Assembly: GCA_040954595.2 (NCBI GenBank) | Contig: CM082582.2 | Span: forward strand, 4,588,001 to 4,652,000 | DNA length: 64,000 nucleotides | Direction of reading: 5' to 3' | From: Balanoglossus misakiensis | Lineage: Eukaryota; Hemichordata | Part shown: positions 11,350-21,181 of the stretch, in pieces | Position numbering within the stretch: the first letter of the stretch is position 1 | Layout of the letters: each line of letters starts with the position of its first letter | Made by a program: the position numbers and the translations under genes | The notes under the pieces: model-generated | What the model was told of the DNA's origin: nothing | What the model saw: the letters and a program-made list of their open reading frames with translations, nothing else | Database searches by the model: none

Positions 11350-11604
11350 TCGTACATTGACCTTTTGGGGCGGGATTCTTTTTTGGCGCGCAACCACTAG
11401 TACCAGGCCCCAGACCAGGAACTGGCGACCCGCCGTTTGTTTCCAACGCCAAATTTGATTCTAATGTTGAATGTCCGAGAAAACAATTTATCTGACCTGT
11501 AGTTTTCTTGGCTCGCTTACGTTTTAATTTGGAAACTTTTAAAAAAATCAAACGCCACCGTCTTGATGACTGGCCCCTATTTTAATAATGGTTTCGTCGT
11601 TTCG
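11350..11604 (+). repeat. about 250-bp dispersed repeat, copy 1
   Basis: Closely matches 13607-13850 (both contain ttttggggcgggattc and end in ggtttcgtcgtttcgc). The 3' portion is the same element that forms the hairpins downstream of each F-box gene at 17609, 19185 and 20811. Confidence 0.75.
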
Positions 11605-11717
11605 CAATGGAAAAGGTCGCTGAACTCGCCAGCTGAAGCGATTGCGAAACAGCGAAACCACAAAAAACTGACATTATTTCCTTAAAGACCACAGAGCGAA
11701 GGATGCATATTGCAATT

Positions 11718-12066
11718 AAAGGGACAAAGTCTCTCTCTCGCTGCCCTTTTTTTCCATTAATTATATTTGATACAAGACACCGTTTGTTATTCTACATGTG
11801 GATATATAGTGAATGAACGTTCAACCACACAAAACTTCCATCCCTCTTATAGACAGGAGAGTGAAAAAAATCGCCAAAATGAATCATTGTTCTGTACCAT
11901 TAATTCATTTTGGGCGAGTTTTTACTCTCGTATCATACAAGTGGGATGGAAGTTTTGTGTGGTTGAACGTTCATTCACTATATATCCACATGTAGAATAA
12001 CAAACGGTGTCTTGTATCCAACATAATTAATGGAAAAAGGGCAGCGAGAGAGACTTTGTCCCTTTT
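11718..12066. mobile_element. foldback MITE-like element, copy 1
   Basis: An almost perfect inverted repeat: the left arm starts aaagggacaaagtctctctc and the right arm ends with its reverse complement. The arms are about 150 bases with a short centre around 11880-11910. It has no coding capacity. A second full copy lies at 14710-15061 and a half copy at 47684-47815, so it is a mobile family. Confidence 0.8.
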
Positions 12067-12087
12067 AAGATAATAAAGACTTTTGTC

Positions 12088-12600
12088 TTACCACTCCCAT
12101 CAGCGTCTGACCTTCGGCAGTCTACATGTCTGGTCATACATACATACATACATCAACGTGTACATGTCTGATCAGCTGGCAGAAACAGTCAGTTGACTTC
12201 TGAGTGGCCTCGAGTCAATGTAGTATGTGTCACGCGCAAAGCACCATGGGAGTTCCAACATGAGTAAGCGTTGTGTCTTACCACTCCCATCAGCGTCTGA
12301 CCTTCGGCAGTCGGCATACATGTCTGTCATACATACATACATCCACATATACTAGTACATGTCTGATCAGCTGGCATCCGGGTGTCCTATGGGAGTTCCA
12401 ACATGAGTAAGCGTTGTGTCTTACCACTCCCATCAGCGTCTGACCTTCGGCAGTCGGCATACATGTCTGTCATACATACATACATCCACATATACTAGTA
12501 CATGTCTGATCAGCTGGCATCCGGGTGTCCTTGCGTCGGTGGTAGTGGTATATGTCACACGCAAAGCACCATGGGAGTTCCAACATGAGTAAGCGTTCCA
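12088..12600 (+). repeat. three imperfect tandem units with short microsatellite cores
   Basis: The phrase ttaccactcccatcagcgtc recurs three times (near 12090, 12278 and 12420), each time followed by a catacatacatac microsatellite and a ctgatcagctggca segment. The units are of unequal length. No gene is seen. Confidence 0.7.
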
Positions 12601-12722
12601 TTCTCCACGCAGAGAATAACCTTGCTAGGGAGTCCGACCACTATAGCCGCTATTTAGTGGCTATTGGGAAGACCCCCTATATAGTCTAGAATTATCCACT
12701 CCAAGTCTATGCGTGGAGAATG
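12599..12722. mobile_element. small terminal-inverted-repeat element
   Basis: cattctccacgca at 12599-12611 is repeated in inverted form at 12710-12722, enclosing about 98 bases with no gene. This looks like a small non-autonomous DNA element. Confidence 0.5.
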
Positions 12723-12883
12723 TAAGAACTTTTCTGTAAACTTTCCGGGGCATATTATGGAAACTGGAAGCGAAAAACTGGACCATATTTTCGACCGCTG
12801 AAGGGGAGGTTTTAGCGTTTACATGATTTAAAATAACGCACTCTAGCGAAAGTTACCGCAAGTTGAAAATGCCTCAACAAACG

Positions 12884-13104
12884 TAGACTTGCTCCAAGTC
12901 TATGGGCTGTGTAGGGAACGTGTCGGCCCATACCCGAAACCACAAGCTCAGTCGCAAATTCGAAACTCGCCTCACTACCAAAAACACGCTTAAGGCAAGC
13001 ATGCATGCAAAAAAGTATTGAAATTATTTATTAAGACAAAAAACCACCGAAAACACAAAAAGTATTGAGATTTAAAAATCACCAAGCGACTAGTGGGCTA
13101 GTCT
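12884..13104 (+). repeat. about 220-bp dispersed repeat, inverted relative to 42848-43061
   Basis: Reading on the plus strand from tagacttgctccaagtc to gactagtgggctagtct, this segment is the reverse complement of 42848-43061 with few differences. The two copies lie 30 kb apart in opposite orientation. Confidence 0.8.
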
Positions 13105-13606
13105 ACAACAAACGGTCTGTGAGCGGCCATTCAAAATGCAACGGTATGCTAATGAAGGTGGTGCGCTCTGGTTGATTGTCGCGATTTGTTTATGTTTTTT
13201 TTCACTCCGTATGTCAGCTGGCATCATGGCGTACTGTTGCCAACGACGTAGTTTGAAGTTAGCAGGCAGACTAAACAGCGAGCGCGCAGCTTTATTGTGT
13301 GTATATTTTGAAAGACTAATATGTAATGTGTGTGAAATTGCATGGGAGCCCCAAATCGATTTCACTGTACTATCTCATAGGCGTCTAACACATTCCAACG
13401 AAACCACAAAGATCGAAACCTCAAAATGCGGCAGCAACTTACACTATTTCCTTAAATACCACAAGGCAGGGAGGCATGAATTGCAATTAAGATAATAAAG
13501 AAATTTGGACAATGATACTGTGTTGTGTGAGTTACATGCGTTTCTATATATAACTACTACTCTTACCCCCCATCAGTGTTTGACCCTCGAAAGCTTATGG
13601 AATATA

Positions 13607-13850
13607 CTCGTACATTGACCTTTTGGGGCGGGATTCTTTTTTGGCGCGCAACCACACCAGGAACTGGCGACCCGCCGTTTGTTTCCAACGCCAAATTTGA
13701 TTCTGATGTTGAATTTCCGAAAAAACAATTCATCTGACCTGTAGTTTTCTTGGGTCGCTTACGTTTTAATTTGGAAACTTTTTAAAAAATCATACGCCAC
13801 AGTCTTGATGACTGGCCCCTATTTTAATAATGGTTTCGTCGTTTCGCTGT
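13607..13850 (+). repeat. about 250-bp dispersed repeat, copy 2
   Basis: Second copy of 11350-11604, with a short deletion inside. It leads directly into the 82-bp satellite array. Confidence 0.75.
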
Positions 13851-13854
13851 TTCG

Positions 13855-14625
13855 CTTCGTATGTGAAGGACTGTTTCTGCCAGCTGATCGGACATGTAAG
13901 ATTTCGAAGTCACCGTTTCGCTTCGCATGTGAAGGCCGTGAAGTAAACTGACTGTTTTCTGCCAGCTGATCGGACATGTAAGATTTCGAAGTCACCGTTT
14001 CGCTTCGCATGTGAAGGCCGTGAAGTAAACTGACTGTTTTCTGCCAGCTGATCGGACATGTAAGATTTCGAAGTCACCGTTTCGCTTCGCATGTGAAGGC
14101 CGTGAAGTAAACTGACTGTTTTCTGCCAGCTGATCGGACATGTAAGATTTCGAAGTCACCGTTTCGCTTCGCATGTGAAGGCCGTGAAGTAAACTGACTG
14201 TTTTCTGCCAGCTGATCGGACATGTAAGATTTCGAAGTCACCGTTTCGCTTCGCATGTGAAGGCCGTGAAGTAAACTGACTGTTTTCTGCCAGCTGATCG
14301 GACATGTAAGATTTCGAAGTCACCGCTTCGCTTCGCATGTGAAGGCCGTGAAGTAAACTGACTGTTTTCTGCCAGCTGATCGGACATGTAAGATTTCGAA
14401 GTCACCGTTTCGCTTCGCATGTGAAGGCCGTGAAGTAAACTGACTGTTTTCTGCCAGCTGATCGGACATGTAAGATTTCGAAGTCACCGTTTCGCTTCGC
14501 ATGTGAAGGCCGTGAAGTAAACTGACTGTTTTCTGCCAGCTGATCGGACATGTAAGATTTCGAAGTCACCGTTTCGCTTCGCATGTGAAGGCCGTGAAGT
14601 CAACTGATCGGACATGTAAGATTTC
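13855..14625. repeat. 82-bp satellite array, about nine copies
   Basis: The unit, containing ctgccagctgatcggacatg and aagatttcgaagtcaccg, repeats every 82 bases almost without change; the first and last units are truncated variants. Open minus-strand frames arise only because the repeat lacks stops in some frames, and are not genes. The array is bracketed by inverted flanks (ttaccccccatcagtgtttg near 13565 and its reverse complement near 14626-14655), so it may be the core of a non-autonomous element. Confidence 0.9.
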
Positions 14626-14709
14626 GAAGGTCAAACACTGATGGGGGGCGGTAAGACAAAAATCTTTATTATCTTAATTGTAATATACCTCATTCGCACT
14701 GTGGCATTT

Positions 14710-15061
14710 AAAGGGACAAAGTCTCTCTCTCGCTGCCCTTTTTTCCATTAATTATATTTGATACAAGACACCGTTTGTTATTCTACATGTGGATATATAG
14801 TGAATCAAAATTCAACCACACGCAACTTCCATCCCTCTTATAGACAGGAGAGTGAAAAAAACTCGCCAAAATGAATAATCGTTCTTTACCATTTATTCAT
14901 TTTGGGCGAGTTTTTAATCTCATATCATACAAATGGGATGGAAGTTGTGTGTGGTTTAACGTAGATTCACTATATATCCACATGTACATTAACATAACCA
15001 GTGTCTTGTATCAAACATAATTAATGGAATAAGGGTAGCTGGAGAGAGACTTTGTCCCTTT
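14710..15061. mobile_element. foldback MITE-like element, copy 2
   Basis: Same family as 11718-12066, with more mismatches between arms. Its flank (ggaaataatgtcag...gtggtttcgctgtttcgc) is the inverted form of the left flank of copy 1 at about 11640-11700, so both sit in a larger nested inverted structure. Confidence 0.75.
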
Positions 15062-15289
15062 AAGGAAATAATGTCAGTTTTTTTGTGGTTTCGCTGTTTC
15101 GCAACTTCCACTTGCATATGCGGCGATTGACATAAGACAGGCCGGACCGCGTGACCTTTTCCACTTGGACATGAGACGTGAAAAATTGAATGGTACATGT
15201 GTCAGTGTTCAGTGCACAAAAGAATCTTACATAAACCCATCACTGCCCCTATTAAAATGCATAGTTTGTGTGTTTTTGTTTGTTTGTGT

Positions 15290-15890
15290 GTTTTTGTTTT
15301 AGAATACAATTAAAAGAAATTAAAAACAATATAAAAATATAAATAAAATAAAAACGAGATTACAAACAAAATTGAATAAAAAGAAAATTGAAAAGAAAAG
15401 ACGACAAAATAAAATGAAAAGAAATTAAAAACAACATAAAACATAAATAAAATAAAAACGAAATTACAAACAAAATAGAATAAAAAGAAAATTGAAAAGA
15501 AAAGACAACAAAATAAAATGAAAAGAAATTAAAAACAACATAAAAACATAAATAAAATAAAAACGAGATTACAAACAAAATTGAATAAAAAGAAAATTGA
15601 AAAGAAAAGACGACAAAATACAATGAAAAGTAATTAAAAACAAAACAAAATAAACAAACATAAAAACGAAATTAAAAACAAAATTGAATAAAAAAATTTG
15701 AACAGAAAATAAAACAAAATACAATGAAAAGAAAATGATAAGAAAAAAGAAAAGAAAAATGAAAAGAAAATGAAAAGAAATAAAAAAAAACAGTAAAAAA
15801 TAAATAAAATCAAAACGAAATTAAAAAAAATGAATAAAAAAAATGGAAAAGAAAATGAAAAGAAAAATAAAGTGAAATGAAATGAACATT
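15290..15890. repeat. A-rich low-complexity degenerate tandem repeat
   Basis: Strong strand asymmetry: almost only A, with T, C and G as interruptions in motifs such as aaaagaaattaaaaacaac, recurring at roughly 100-125-base intervals in the first 400 bases. The long Phe-rich minus-strand frames are artefacts of this composition. Confidence 0.85.
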
Positions 15891-15899
15891 TTTTCACCC

Positions 15900-16205
15900 A
15901 TGGACGAAATCTGCCGTGAGCCTACAGGGCTGGGACCATATTTTCGACCGGTGAAGTAACCTTCGGAAAGTCGCCGCAATATCAATATTTCAGCAAATAA
16001 TTCCAAAATCCATTTGGATGGCACGAACTAAGACATGTTAGGGGAGGTTTTCGCGTTTACATGATTTAAAAATAACGCCGGTCTGTGAGCGGCCATTCAA
16101 AATGCAACGGTCCTGATGGTGCGCTCTGGCTATCGTTTACAAGTGTTGCGTAATGTAAGTGGAACCAGTATCTGGTTTACCATGGGGAGTCTGCAATCAC
16201 AGACA
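15900..16205. other. repeat fragments
   Basis: Contains short copies of segments seen elsewhere: ggaccatattttcgaccg (also near 12780), gtttacatgatttaaa (also near 12818) and a segment ggtctgtgagcggccattcaaaatgcaacgg-like at 16079 (also at 13118). No gene is seen. Confidence 0.6.
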
Positions 16206-16408
16206 GTGTACATGCTTTTGGTCTTGTCAACAGAACTGTAAATCTCAAGACCATGGCAGTTGGCTTAAGCCAATCGAAAAATCGGAAATAAAATAGAGAG
16301 AAATAGTGTTAACAGCCCATCTCGCAAACATGCTTGAATCATTCCATAAATATAGGCCAAACAACCACGAGGCAGGGACCATTGGATTAACACAGACTTA
16401 ACTGGAAG

Positions 16409-17407
16409 ATGGGGATTCTGCAATTGCCGGACGACGTACTGGTCAGAATAATGAAGTTTCTACCAACAACGAAGCTGTATTTCGACATACGACGCGTGTG
16501 TCGGAAGTTTGCGGCAATTTGCCAGTATCCTGAGGTCTGGCAAAACATAAAGCTTTCCGCCTGGTGGCCGTATCTGACTTCACCACAACTCGAAGATGTT
16601 TTATCTCGCGCAAGTAATTCGTGCAAACAATTAGACCTATCAGAAGCTTTGATATGTACAATTGACTTAGAGAATGACGATGGCTCTTATACAAAGACTC
16701 TACAGTCTGCGGAAAAGTGCCTCGCGCATTTTGTCAGAAAGTCCACCGGTTTATCCCACTTGAGTTTAAAGGGATTACAGGTAAACGCAAAAGCGTATGG
16801 ATCCATGCATGGACCGGAGGATGGATTTGGTTTCCTCAAATCGGCCAAAAACCTGCGTTCGTTGAATCTTAGTGGAACTGCATTCTCCAATGATGATTTG
16901 GAATGGCTGACAAACAATAAACTACTTCGTGAATTGCATCTGTCAAACACAGACGTAAATTCACTTGACGGCTTCCCAAGTCTACCCAACCTGAGGAAAC
17001 TGCGTCTGAACAACTTGGACATTGCGAATAGGGATCTAGAATATTTGGGAGCGTTGACTTCACTGGAATGTTTGTCGCTTAAGGGCTGTTTTAATTTAAA
17101 GATGGATCGTTTGCCGCCCAATCCTACTTTAAGGGTTTTGAATATAAGCAGTAGTCGGGCTTGGGGAAACTACGAAATTGACGAATTGTCAATGGAATGG
17201 TTGACAAATTTCCCCAATTTGGTCGAATTTTACGCCAAGGGCCGTTACTTTAAACAAATACTGACATTTCCACGCATGACCAAGTTACAACGCATCGATC
17301 TGTGTGACCCATATCCTTTCAGAGAATATGACAAACAGTCACTGGAACACGTGTGTTCGCGTACTCCAAATGCAGAAATAATTTTCAGTTCCTGGAAGCC
17401 TTACTAA
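16409..17407 (+). CDS. F-box/LRR protein, copy 1 (C-terminally altered)
   Basis: The 332-residue protein starts MGILQLPDDVLVRIM, a classic F-box (residues about 3-48, with LP..VL..I...L and a following VC..F......P..W), followed from about residue 120 by leucine-rich repeats (LRSLNLSGT, LRELHLSNT, LRKLRLNNL, LECLSLKGC). F-box proteins bind SKP1 and bring substrates to SCF ubiquitin ligases; the LRRs would choose the substrate. Compared with copy 3, two small deletions (about 35 and 16 bases) shift and close the frame early, so the last seven residues are unrelated and about 35 C-terminal residues are lost. No introns are seen, which suggests retrocopy or viral capture. Leaderless, so intracellular. 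Confidence 0.85.
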   Translation: MGILQLPDDVLVRIMKFLPTTKLYFDIRRVCRKFAAICQYPEVWQNIKLSAWWPYLTSPQLEDVLSRASNSCKQLDLSEALICTIDLENDDGSYTKTLQSAEKCLAHFVRKSTGLSHLSLKGLQVNAKAYGSMHGPEDGFGFLKSAKNLRSLNLSGTAFSNDDLEWLTNNKLLRELHLSNTDVNSLDGFPSLPNLRKLRLNNLDIANRDLEYLGALTSLECLSLKGCFNLKMDRLPPNPTLRVLNISSSRAWGNYEIDELSMEWLTNFPNLVEFYAKGRYFKQILTFPRMTKLQRIDLCDPYPFREYDKQSLEHVCSRTPNAEIIFSSWKPY

Positions 17408-17608
17408 CTTAAAACATCTGTGTATGTGTCCCGGGCGATAATTGGCTGGATAGAAACTATATTAGACTATTATCATTGACATACAATAGTATAGGCGTTT
17501 GAGTGTTTTTTTCTTTAATTTCATAACATTGTTCTTATGTATTCTGTGGCTAGTTACACTTTGCGAAACAGCGAAACGAAACAGGGAAACGACGAAACCA
17601 TTATTACA

Positions 17609-17678
17609 ATAGGGGCCAGTCATCAAGACGGTGGCGTATGATTTTTTTAACGCCACCGTCTTGATGACTGGCCCCTAT
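17609..17678. repeat. perfect hairpin downstream of F-box copy 1
   Basis: Arms of 29 bases (17609-17637 and 17650-17678) are perfect reverse complements with a 12-base T-rich loop; a weaker outer stem of gaaac-rich sequence extends the structure. Its sequence matches the end of the dispersed repeat at 11350 and 13607. It could act as a MITE remnant or affect 3' ends. Confidence 0.85.
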
Positions 17679-17984
17679 TTTATTAATGGTTTCGTTGTTT
17701 CGCAAAGTATAACTAGCCTATTCATGGTCCATATACAGTAGGAATAATTAGTTGAAAGTACAACACGTAAAGTTTCTGATGGTGTACATGCTTTTGGTCT
17801 TGTCAACAGAACTGTAAATCTCAAGACCATGGCAGTTGGCTTAAGCCAATCGAAAAATCGGAAATAAAATAGAGAGAAATAGTGTTAACAGCCCATCTCG
17901 CAAACATGCTTGAATCATTCCATAAATATAGGCCAAACAACCACGAGGCAGGGACCATTGGATTAACACAGACTTAACTGGAAG

Positions 17985-18983
17985 ATGGGGATTCTGCAAT
18001 TGCCGGACGACGTACTGGTCAGAATAATGAAGTTTCTACCAACAACGAAGCTGTATTTCGACATACGACGCGTGTGTCGGAAGTTTGCGGCAATTTGCCA
18101 GTATCCTGAGGTCTGGCAAAACATAAAGCTTTCCGCCTGGTGGCCGTATCTGACTTCACCACAACTCGAAGATGTTTTATCTCGCGCAAGTAATTCGTGC
18201 AAACAATTAGACCTATCAGAAGCTTTGATATGTACAATTGACTTAGAGAATGACGATGGCTCTTATACAAAGACTCTACAGTCTGCGGAAAAGTGCCTCG
18301 CGCATTTTGTCAGAAAGTCCACCGGTTTATCCCACTTGAGTTTAAAGGGATTACAGGTAAACGCAAAAGCGTATGGATCCATGCATGGACCGGAGGATGG
18401 ATTTGGTTTCCTCAAATCGGCCAAAAACCTGCGTTCGTTGAATCTTAGTGGAACTGCATTCTCCAATGATGATTTGGAATGGCTGACAAACAATAAACTA
18501 CTTCGTGAATTGCATCTGTCAAACACAGACGTAAATTCACTTGACGGCTTCCCAAGTCTACCCAACCTGAGGAAACTGCGTCTGAACAACTTGGACATTG
18601 CGAATAGGGATCTAGAATATTTGGGAGCGTTGACTTCACTGGAATGTTTGTCGCTTAAGGGCTGTTTTAATTTAAAGATGGATCGTTTGCCGCCCAATCC
18701 TACTTTAAGGGTTTTGAATATAAGCAGTAGTCGGGCTTGGGGAAACTACGAAATTGACGAATTGTCAATGGAATGGTTGACAAATTTCCCCAATTTGGTC
18801 GAATTTTACGCCAAGGGCCGTTACTTTAAACAAATACTGACATTTCCACGCATGACCAAGTTACAACGCATCGATCTGTGTGACCCATATCCTTTCAGAG
18901 AATATGACAAACAGTCACTGGAACACGTGTGTTCGCGTACTCCAAATGCAGAAATAATTTTCAGTTCCTGGAAGCCTTACTAA
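17985..18983 (+). CDS. F-box/LRR protein, copy 2 (C-terminally altered)
   Basis: The translation is identical to copy 1 (332 residues), including the shortened, frame-shifted C-terminus, so copies 1 and 2 descend from one already-deleted ancestor. Same F-box (residues about 3-48) and LRR layout. The upstream 200 bases are also the same, so expression should be shared. The three genes in tandem could raise dosage of one SCF adaptor; whether copies 1 and 2 still bind the substrate without the last LRR cap is unknown. Confidence 0.85.
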   Translation: MGILQLPDDVLVRIMKFLPTTKLYFDIRRVCRKFAAICQYPEVWQNIKLSAWWPYLTSPQLEDVLSRASNSCKQLDLSEALICTIDLENDDGSYTKTLQSAEKCLAHFVRKSTGLSHLSLKGLQVNAKAYGSMHGPEDGFGFLKSAKNLRSLNLSGTAFSNDDLEWLTNNKLLRELHLSNTDVNSLDGFPSLPNLRKLRLNNLDIANRDLEYLGALTSLECLSLKGCFNLKMDRLPPNPTLRVLNISSSRAWGNYEIDELSMEWLTNFPNLVEFYAKGRYFKQILTFPRMTKLQRIDLCDPYPFREYDKQSLEHVCSRTPNAEIIFSSWKPY

Positions 18984-19184
18984 CTTAAAACATCTGTGTA
19001 TGTGTCCCGGGCGATAATTGGCTGGATAGAAACTATATTAGACTATTATCATTGACATACAATAGTATAGGCGTTTGAGTGTTTTTTTCTTTAATTTCAT
19101 AACATTGTTCTTATGTATTCTGTGGCTAGTTACACTTTGCGAAACAGCGAAACGAAACAGGGAAACGACGAAACCATTATTACA

Positions 19185-19254
19185 ATAGGGGCCAGTCATC
19201 AAGACGGTGGCGTATGATTTTTTTAACGCCACCGTCTTGATGACTGGCCCCTAT
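19185..19254. repeat. perfect hairpin downstream of F-box copy 2
   Basis: Same 29-base perfect arms and 12-base loop as at 17609-17678, moved by exactly one repeat unit. Confidence 0.85.
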
Positions 19255-19560
19255 TTTATTAATGGTTTCGTTGTTTCGCAAAGTATAACTAGCCTATTCA
19301 TGGTCCATATACAGTAGGAATAATTAGTTGAAAGTACAACACGTAAAGTTTCTGATGGTGTACATGCTTTTGGTCTTGTCAACAGAACTGTAAATCTCAA
19401 GACCATGGCAGTTGGCTTAAGCCAATCGAAAAATCGGAAATAAAATAGAGAGAAATAGTGTTAACAGCCCATCTCGCAAACATGCTTGAATCATTCCATA
19501 AATATAGGCCAAACAACCACGAGGCAGGGACCATTGGATTAACACAGACTTAACTGGAAG

Positions 19561-20643
19561 ATGGGGATTCTGCAATTGCCGGACGACGTACTGGTCAGAA
19601 TAATGAAGTTTCTACCAACAACGAAGCTGTATTTCGACATACGACGCGTGTGTCGGAAGTTTGCGGCAATTTGCCAGTATCCTGAGGTCTGGCAAAACAT
19701 AAAGCTTTCCGCCTGGTGGCCGTATCTGACTTCACCACAACTCGAAGATGTTTTATCTCGCGCAAGTAAGTCGTGCAAACAATTAGACCTATCAGAAGCT
19801 TTGATATGTACAATTGACTTAGAGAATGACGATGGCTCTTATACAAAGACTCTACAGTCTGCGGAAAAGTGCCTCGCGCATTTTGTCAGAAAGTCCACCG
19901 GTTTATCCCACTTGAGTTTAAAGGGATTACAGGTAAACGCAAAAGCGTATGGATCCATGCATGGACCGGAGGATGGATTTGGTTTCCTCAAATCGGCCAA
20001 AAACCTGCGTTCGTTGAATCTTAGTGGAACTGCATTCTCCAATGATGATTTGGAATGGCTGACAAACAATAAACTACTTCGTGAATTGCATCTGTCAAAC
20101 ACAGACGTAAATTCACTTGACGGCTTCCCAAGTCTACCCAACCTGAGGAAACTGCGTCTGAACAACTTGGACATTGCGAATAGGGATCTAGAATATTTGG
20201 GAGCGTTGACTTCACTGGAATGTTTGTCGCTTAAGGGCTGTTTTAATTTAAAGATGGATCGTTTGCCGCCCAATCCTACTTTAAGGGTTTTGAATATAAG
20301 CAGTAGTCGGGCTTGGGGAAACTACGAAATTGACGAATTGTCAATGGAATGGTTGACAAATTTCCCCAATTTGGTCGAATTTTACGCCAAGGGCCGTTAC
20401 TTTAAACAAATACTGACATTTCCACGCATGACCAAGTTACAACGCATCGATCTGTGTGACCCATATCCTTTCAGAGAATATGACAAACAGTCACTGGAAC
20501 ACGTGTGTTCGCGTACTCCAAATGCAGAAATAATTTCATGTTTCGGTCGGTTCCCAATAGACAGCGAGGCAGAGTTCCTGGAAGCCTTACTACGTAAGAA
20601 ACACCCTAACTTAAAACATCTGTGTATGTGTCCCGGGCGATAA
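19561..20643 (+). CDS. F-box/LRR protein, copy 3 (full length)
   Basis: The 360-residue form with the complete C-terminus (ends HLCMCPGR). It has the same F-box and LRRs as copies 1 and 2, apart from one Asn-to-Lys change near residue 70. This is probably the ancestral form: the two 3' deletions in copies 1 and 2 remove sequence found here, and the combined 51-base difference is a multiple of three although each deletion alone shifts the frame. The expected role is substrate adaptor of an SCF (SKP1-cullin-F-box) ubiquitin ligase; the substrate is unknown. Confidence 0.9.
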   Translation: MGILQLPDDVLVRIMKFLPTTKLYFDIRRVCRKFAAICQYPEVWQNIKLSAWWPYLTSPQLEDVLSRASKSCKQLDLSEALICTIDLENDDGSYTKTLQSAEKCLAHFVRKSTGLSHLSLKGLQVNAKAYGSMHGPEDGFGFLKSAKNLRSLNLSGTAFSNDDLEWLTNNKLLRELHLSNTDVNSLDGFPSLPNLRKLRLNNLDIANRDLEYLGALTSLECLSLKGCFNLKMDRLPPNPTLRVLNISSSRAWGNYEIDELSMEWLTNFPNLVEFYAKGRYFKQILTFPRMTKLQRIDLCDPYPFREYDKQSLEHVCSRTPNAEIISCFGRFPIDSEAEFLEALLRKKHPNLKHLCMCPGR

Positions 20644-20810
20644 TTGGCTGGATAGAAACTATATTAGACTATTATCATTGACATACAATAGTATAGGCGT
20701 TTGAGTGTTTTTTTCTTTAATTTCATAACATTGTTCTTATGTATTCTGTGGCTAGTTACACTTTGCGAAACAGCGAAACGAAACAGGGAAACGACGAAAC
20801 CATTATTACA

Positions 20811-20880
20811 ATAGGGGCCAGTCATCAAGACGGTGGCGTATGATTTTTTTAACGCCACCGTCTTGATGACTGGCCCCTAT
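20811..20880. repeat. perfect hairpin downstream of F-box copy 3
   Basis: Third copy of the 29-base-arm hairpin. Confidence 0.85.
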
Positions 20881-21181
20881 TTTATTAATGGTTTCGTTGT
20901 TTCGCAAAGTATAACTAGCCTATTCATGGTCCATATACAGTAGGAATAATTAGTTGAAAGTACAACACGTAAAGTTTCTGATGTACTTTCCGCCTGACTT
21001 AATCTTAGTATGGAACGGTTTTATTTAGTTGTAGTATTACTGTATGTATTAATAGAATAAATATAATTATTATCTACTTGAATCGCCAGATCTCCTAGCT
21101 ATTTATTCGTGTGGGCATGACAATGAATGATTGATTGATTTGAGAAAAGACAACTTTTATTTCGATATTTCACAGAAACTA

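Larger units (their letters stand above)
16206..17781 (+). repeat. tandem unit 1 of three (1576 bp) carrying an F-box gene
   Basis: This segment is repeated head to tail at 17782-19357 and, in a slightly longer form, at 19358-20983. Units 1 and 2 appear identical or nearly so over promoter, gene and downstream hairpin, which points to a very recent duplication or an assembly effect. Confidence 0.9.
17782..19357 (+). repeat. tandem unit 2 of three (1576 bp)
   Basis: Head-to-tail duplicate of 16206-17781; I see no differences in the coding part. Confidence 0.9.
19358..20983 (+). repeat. tandem unit 3 of three (about 1627 bp, undeleted form)
   Basis: Third unit of the array, longer by 51 bases because the gene's 3' part is intact. 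It ends where unique sequence resumes near 20984. Confidence 0.9.

Noticed and set aside
13819-14584. Series of overlapping 60-residue minus-strand open frames
   Set aside because: They are the 82-bp satellite read in frames without stops; 82 is not a multiple of three, so there is no continuous protein.
13855-14625. CRISPR array
   Set aside because: Repeats are directly adjacent without variable spacers, in a eukaryotic-type context; it is a satellite.
15360-15897. Phe-rich minus-strand frames that look like membrane proteins
   Set aside because: The DNA is A-rich low-complexity repeat; the hydrophobic products are a composition artefact.
16443-17121. Minus-strand frames opposite the F-box genes
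   Set aside because: Shadows of the strong plus-strand F-box/LRR coding sequence, repeated in all three units.
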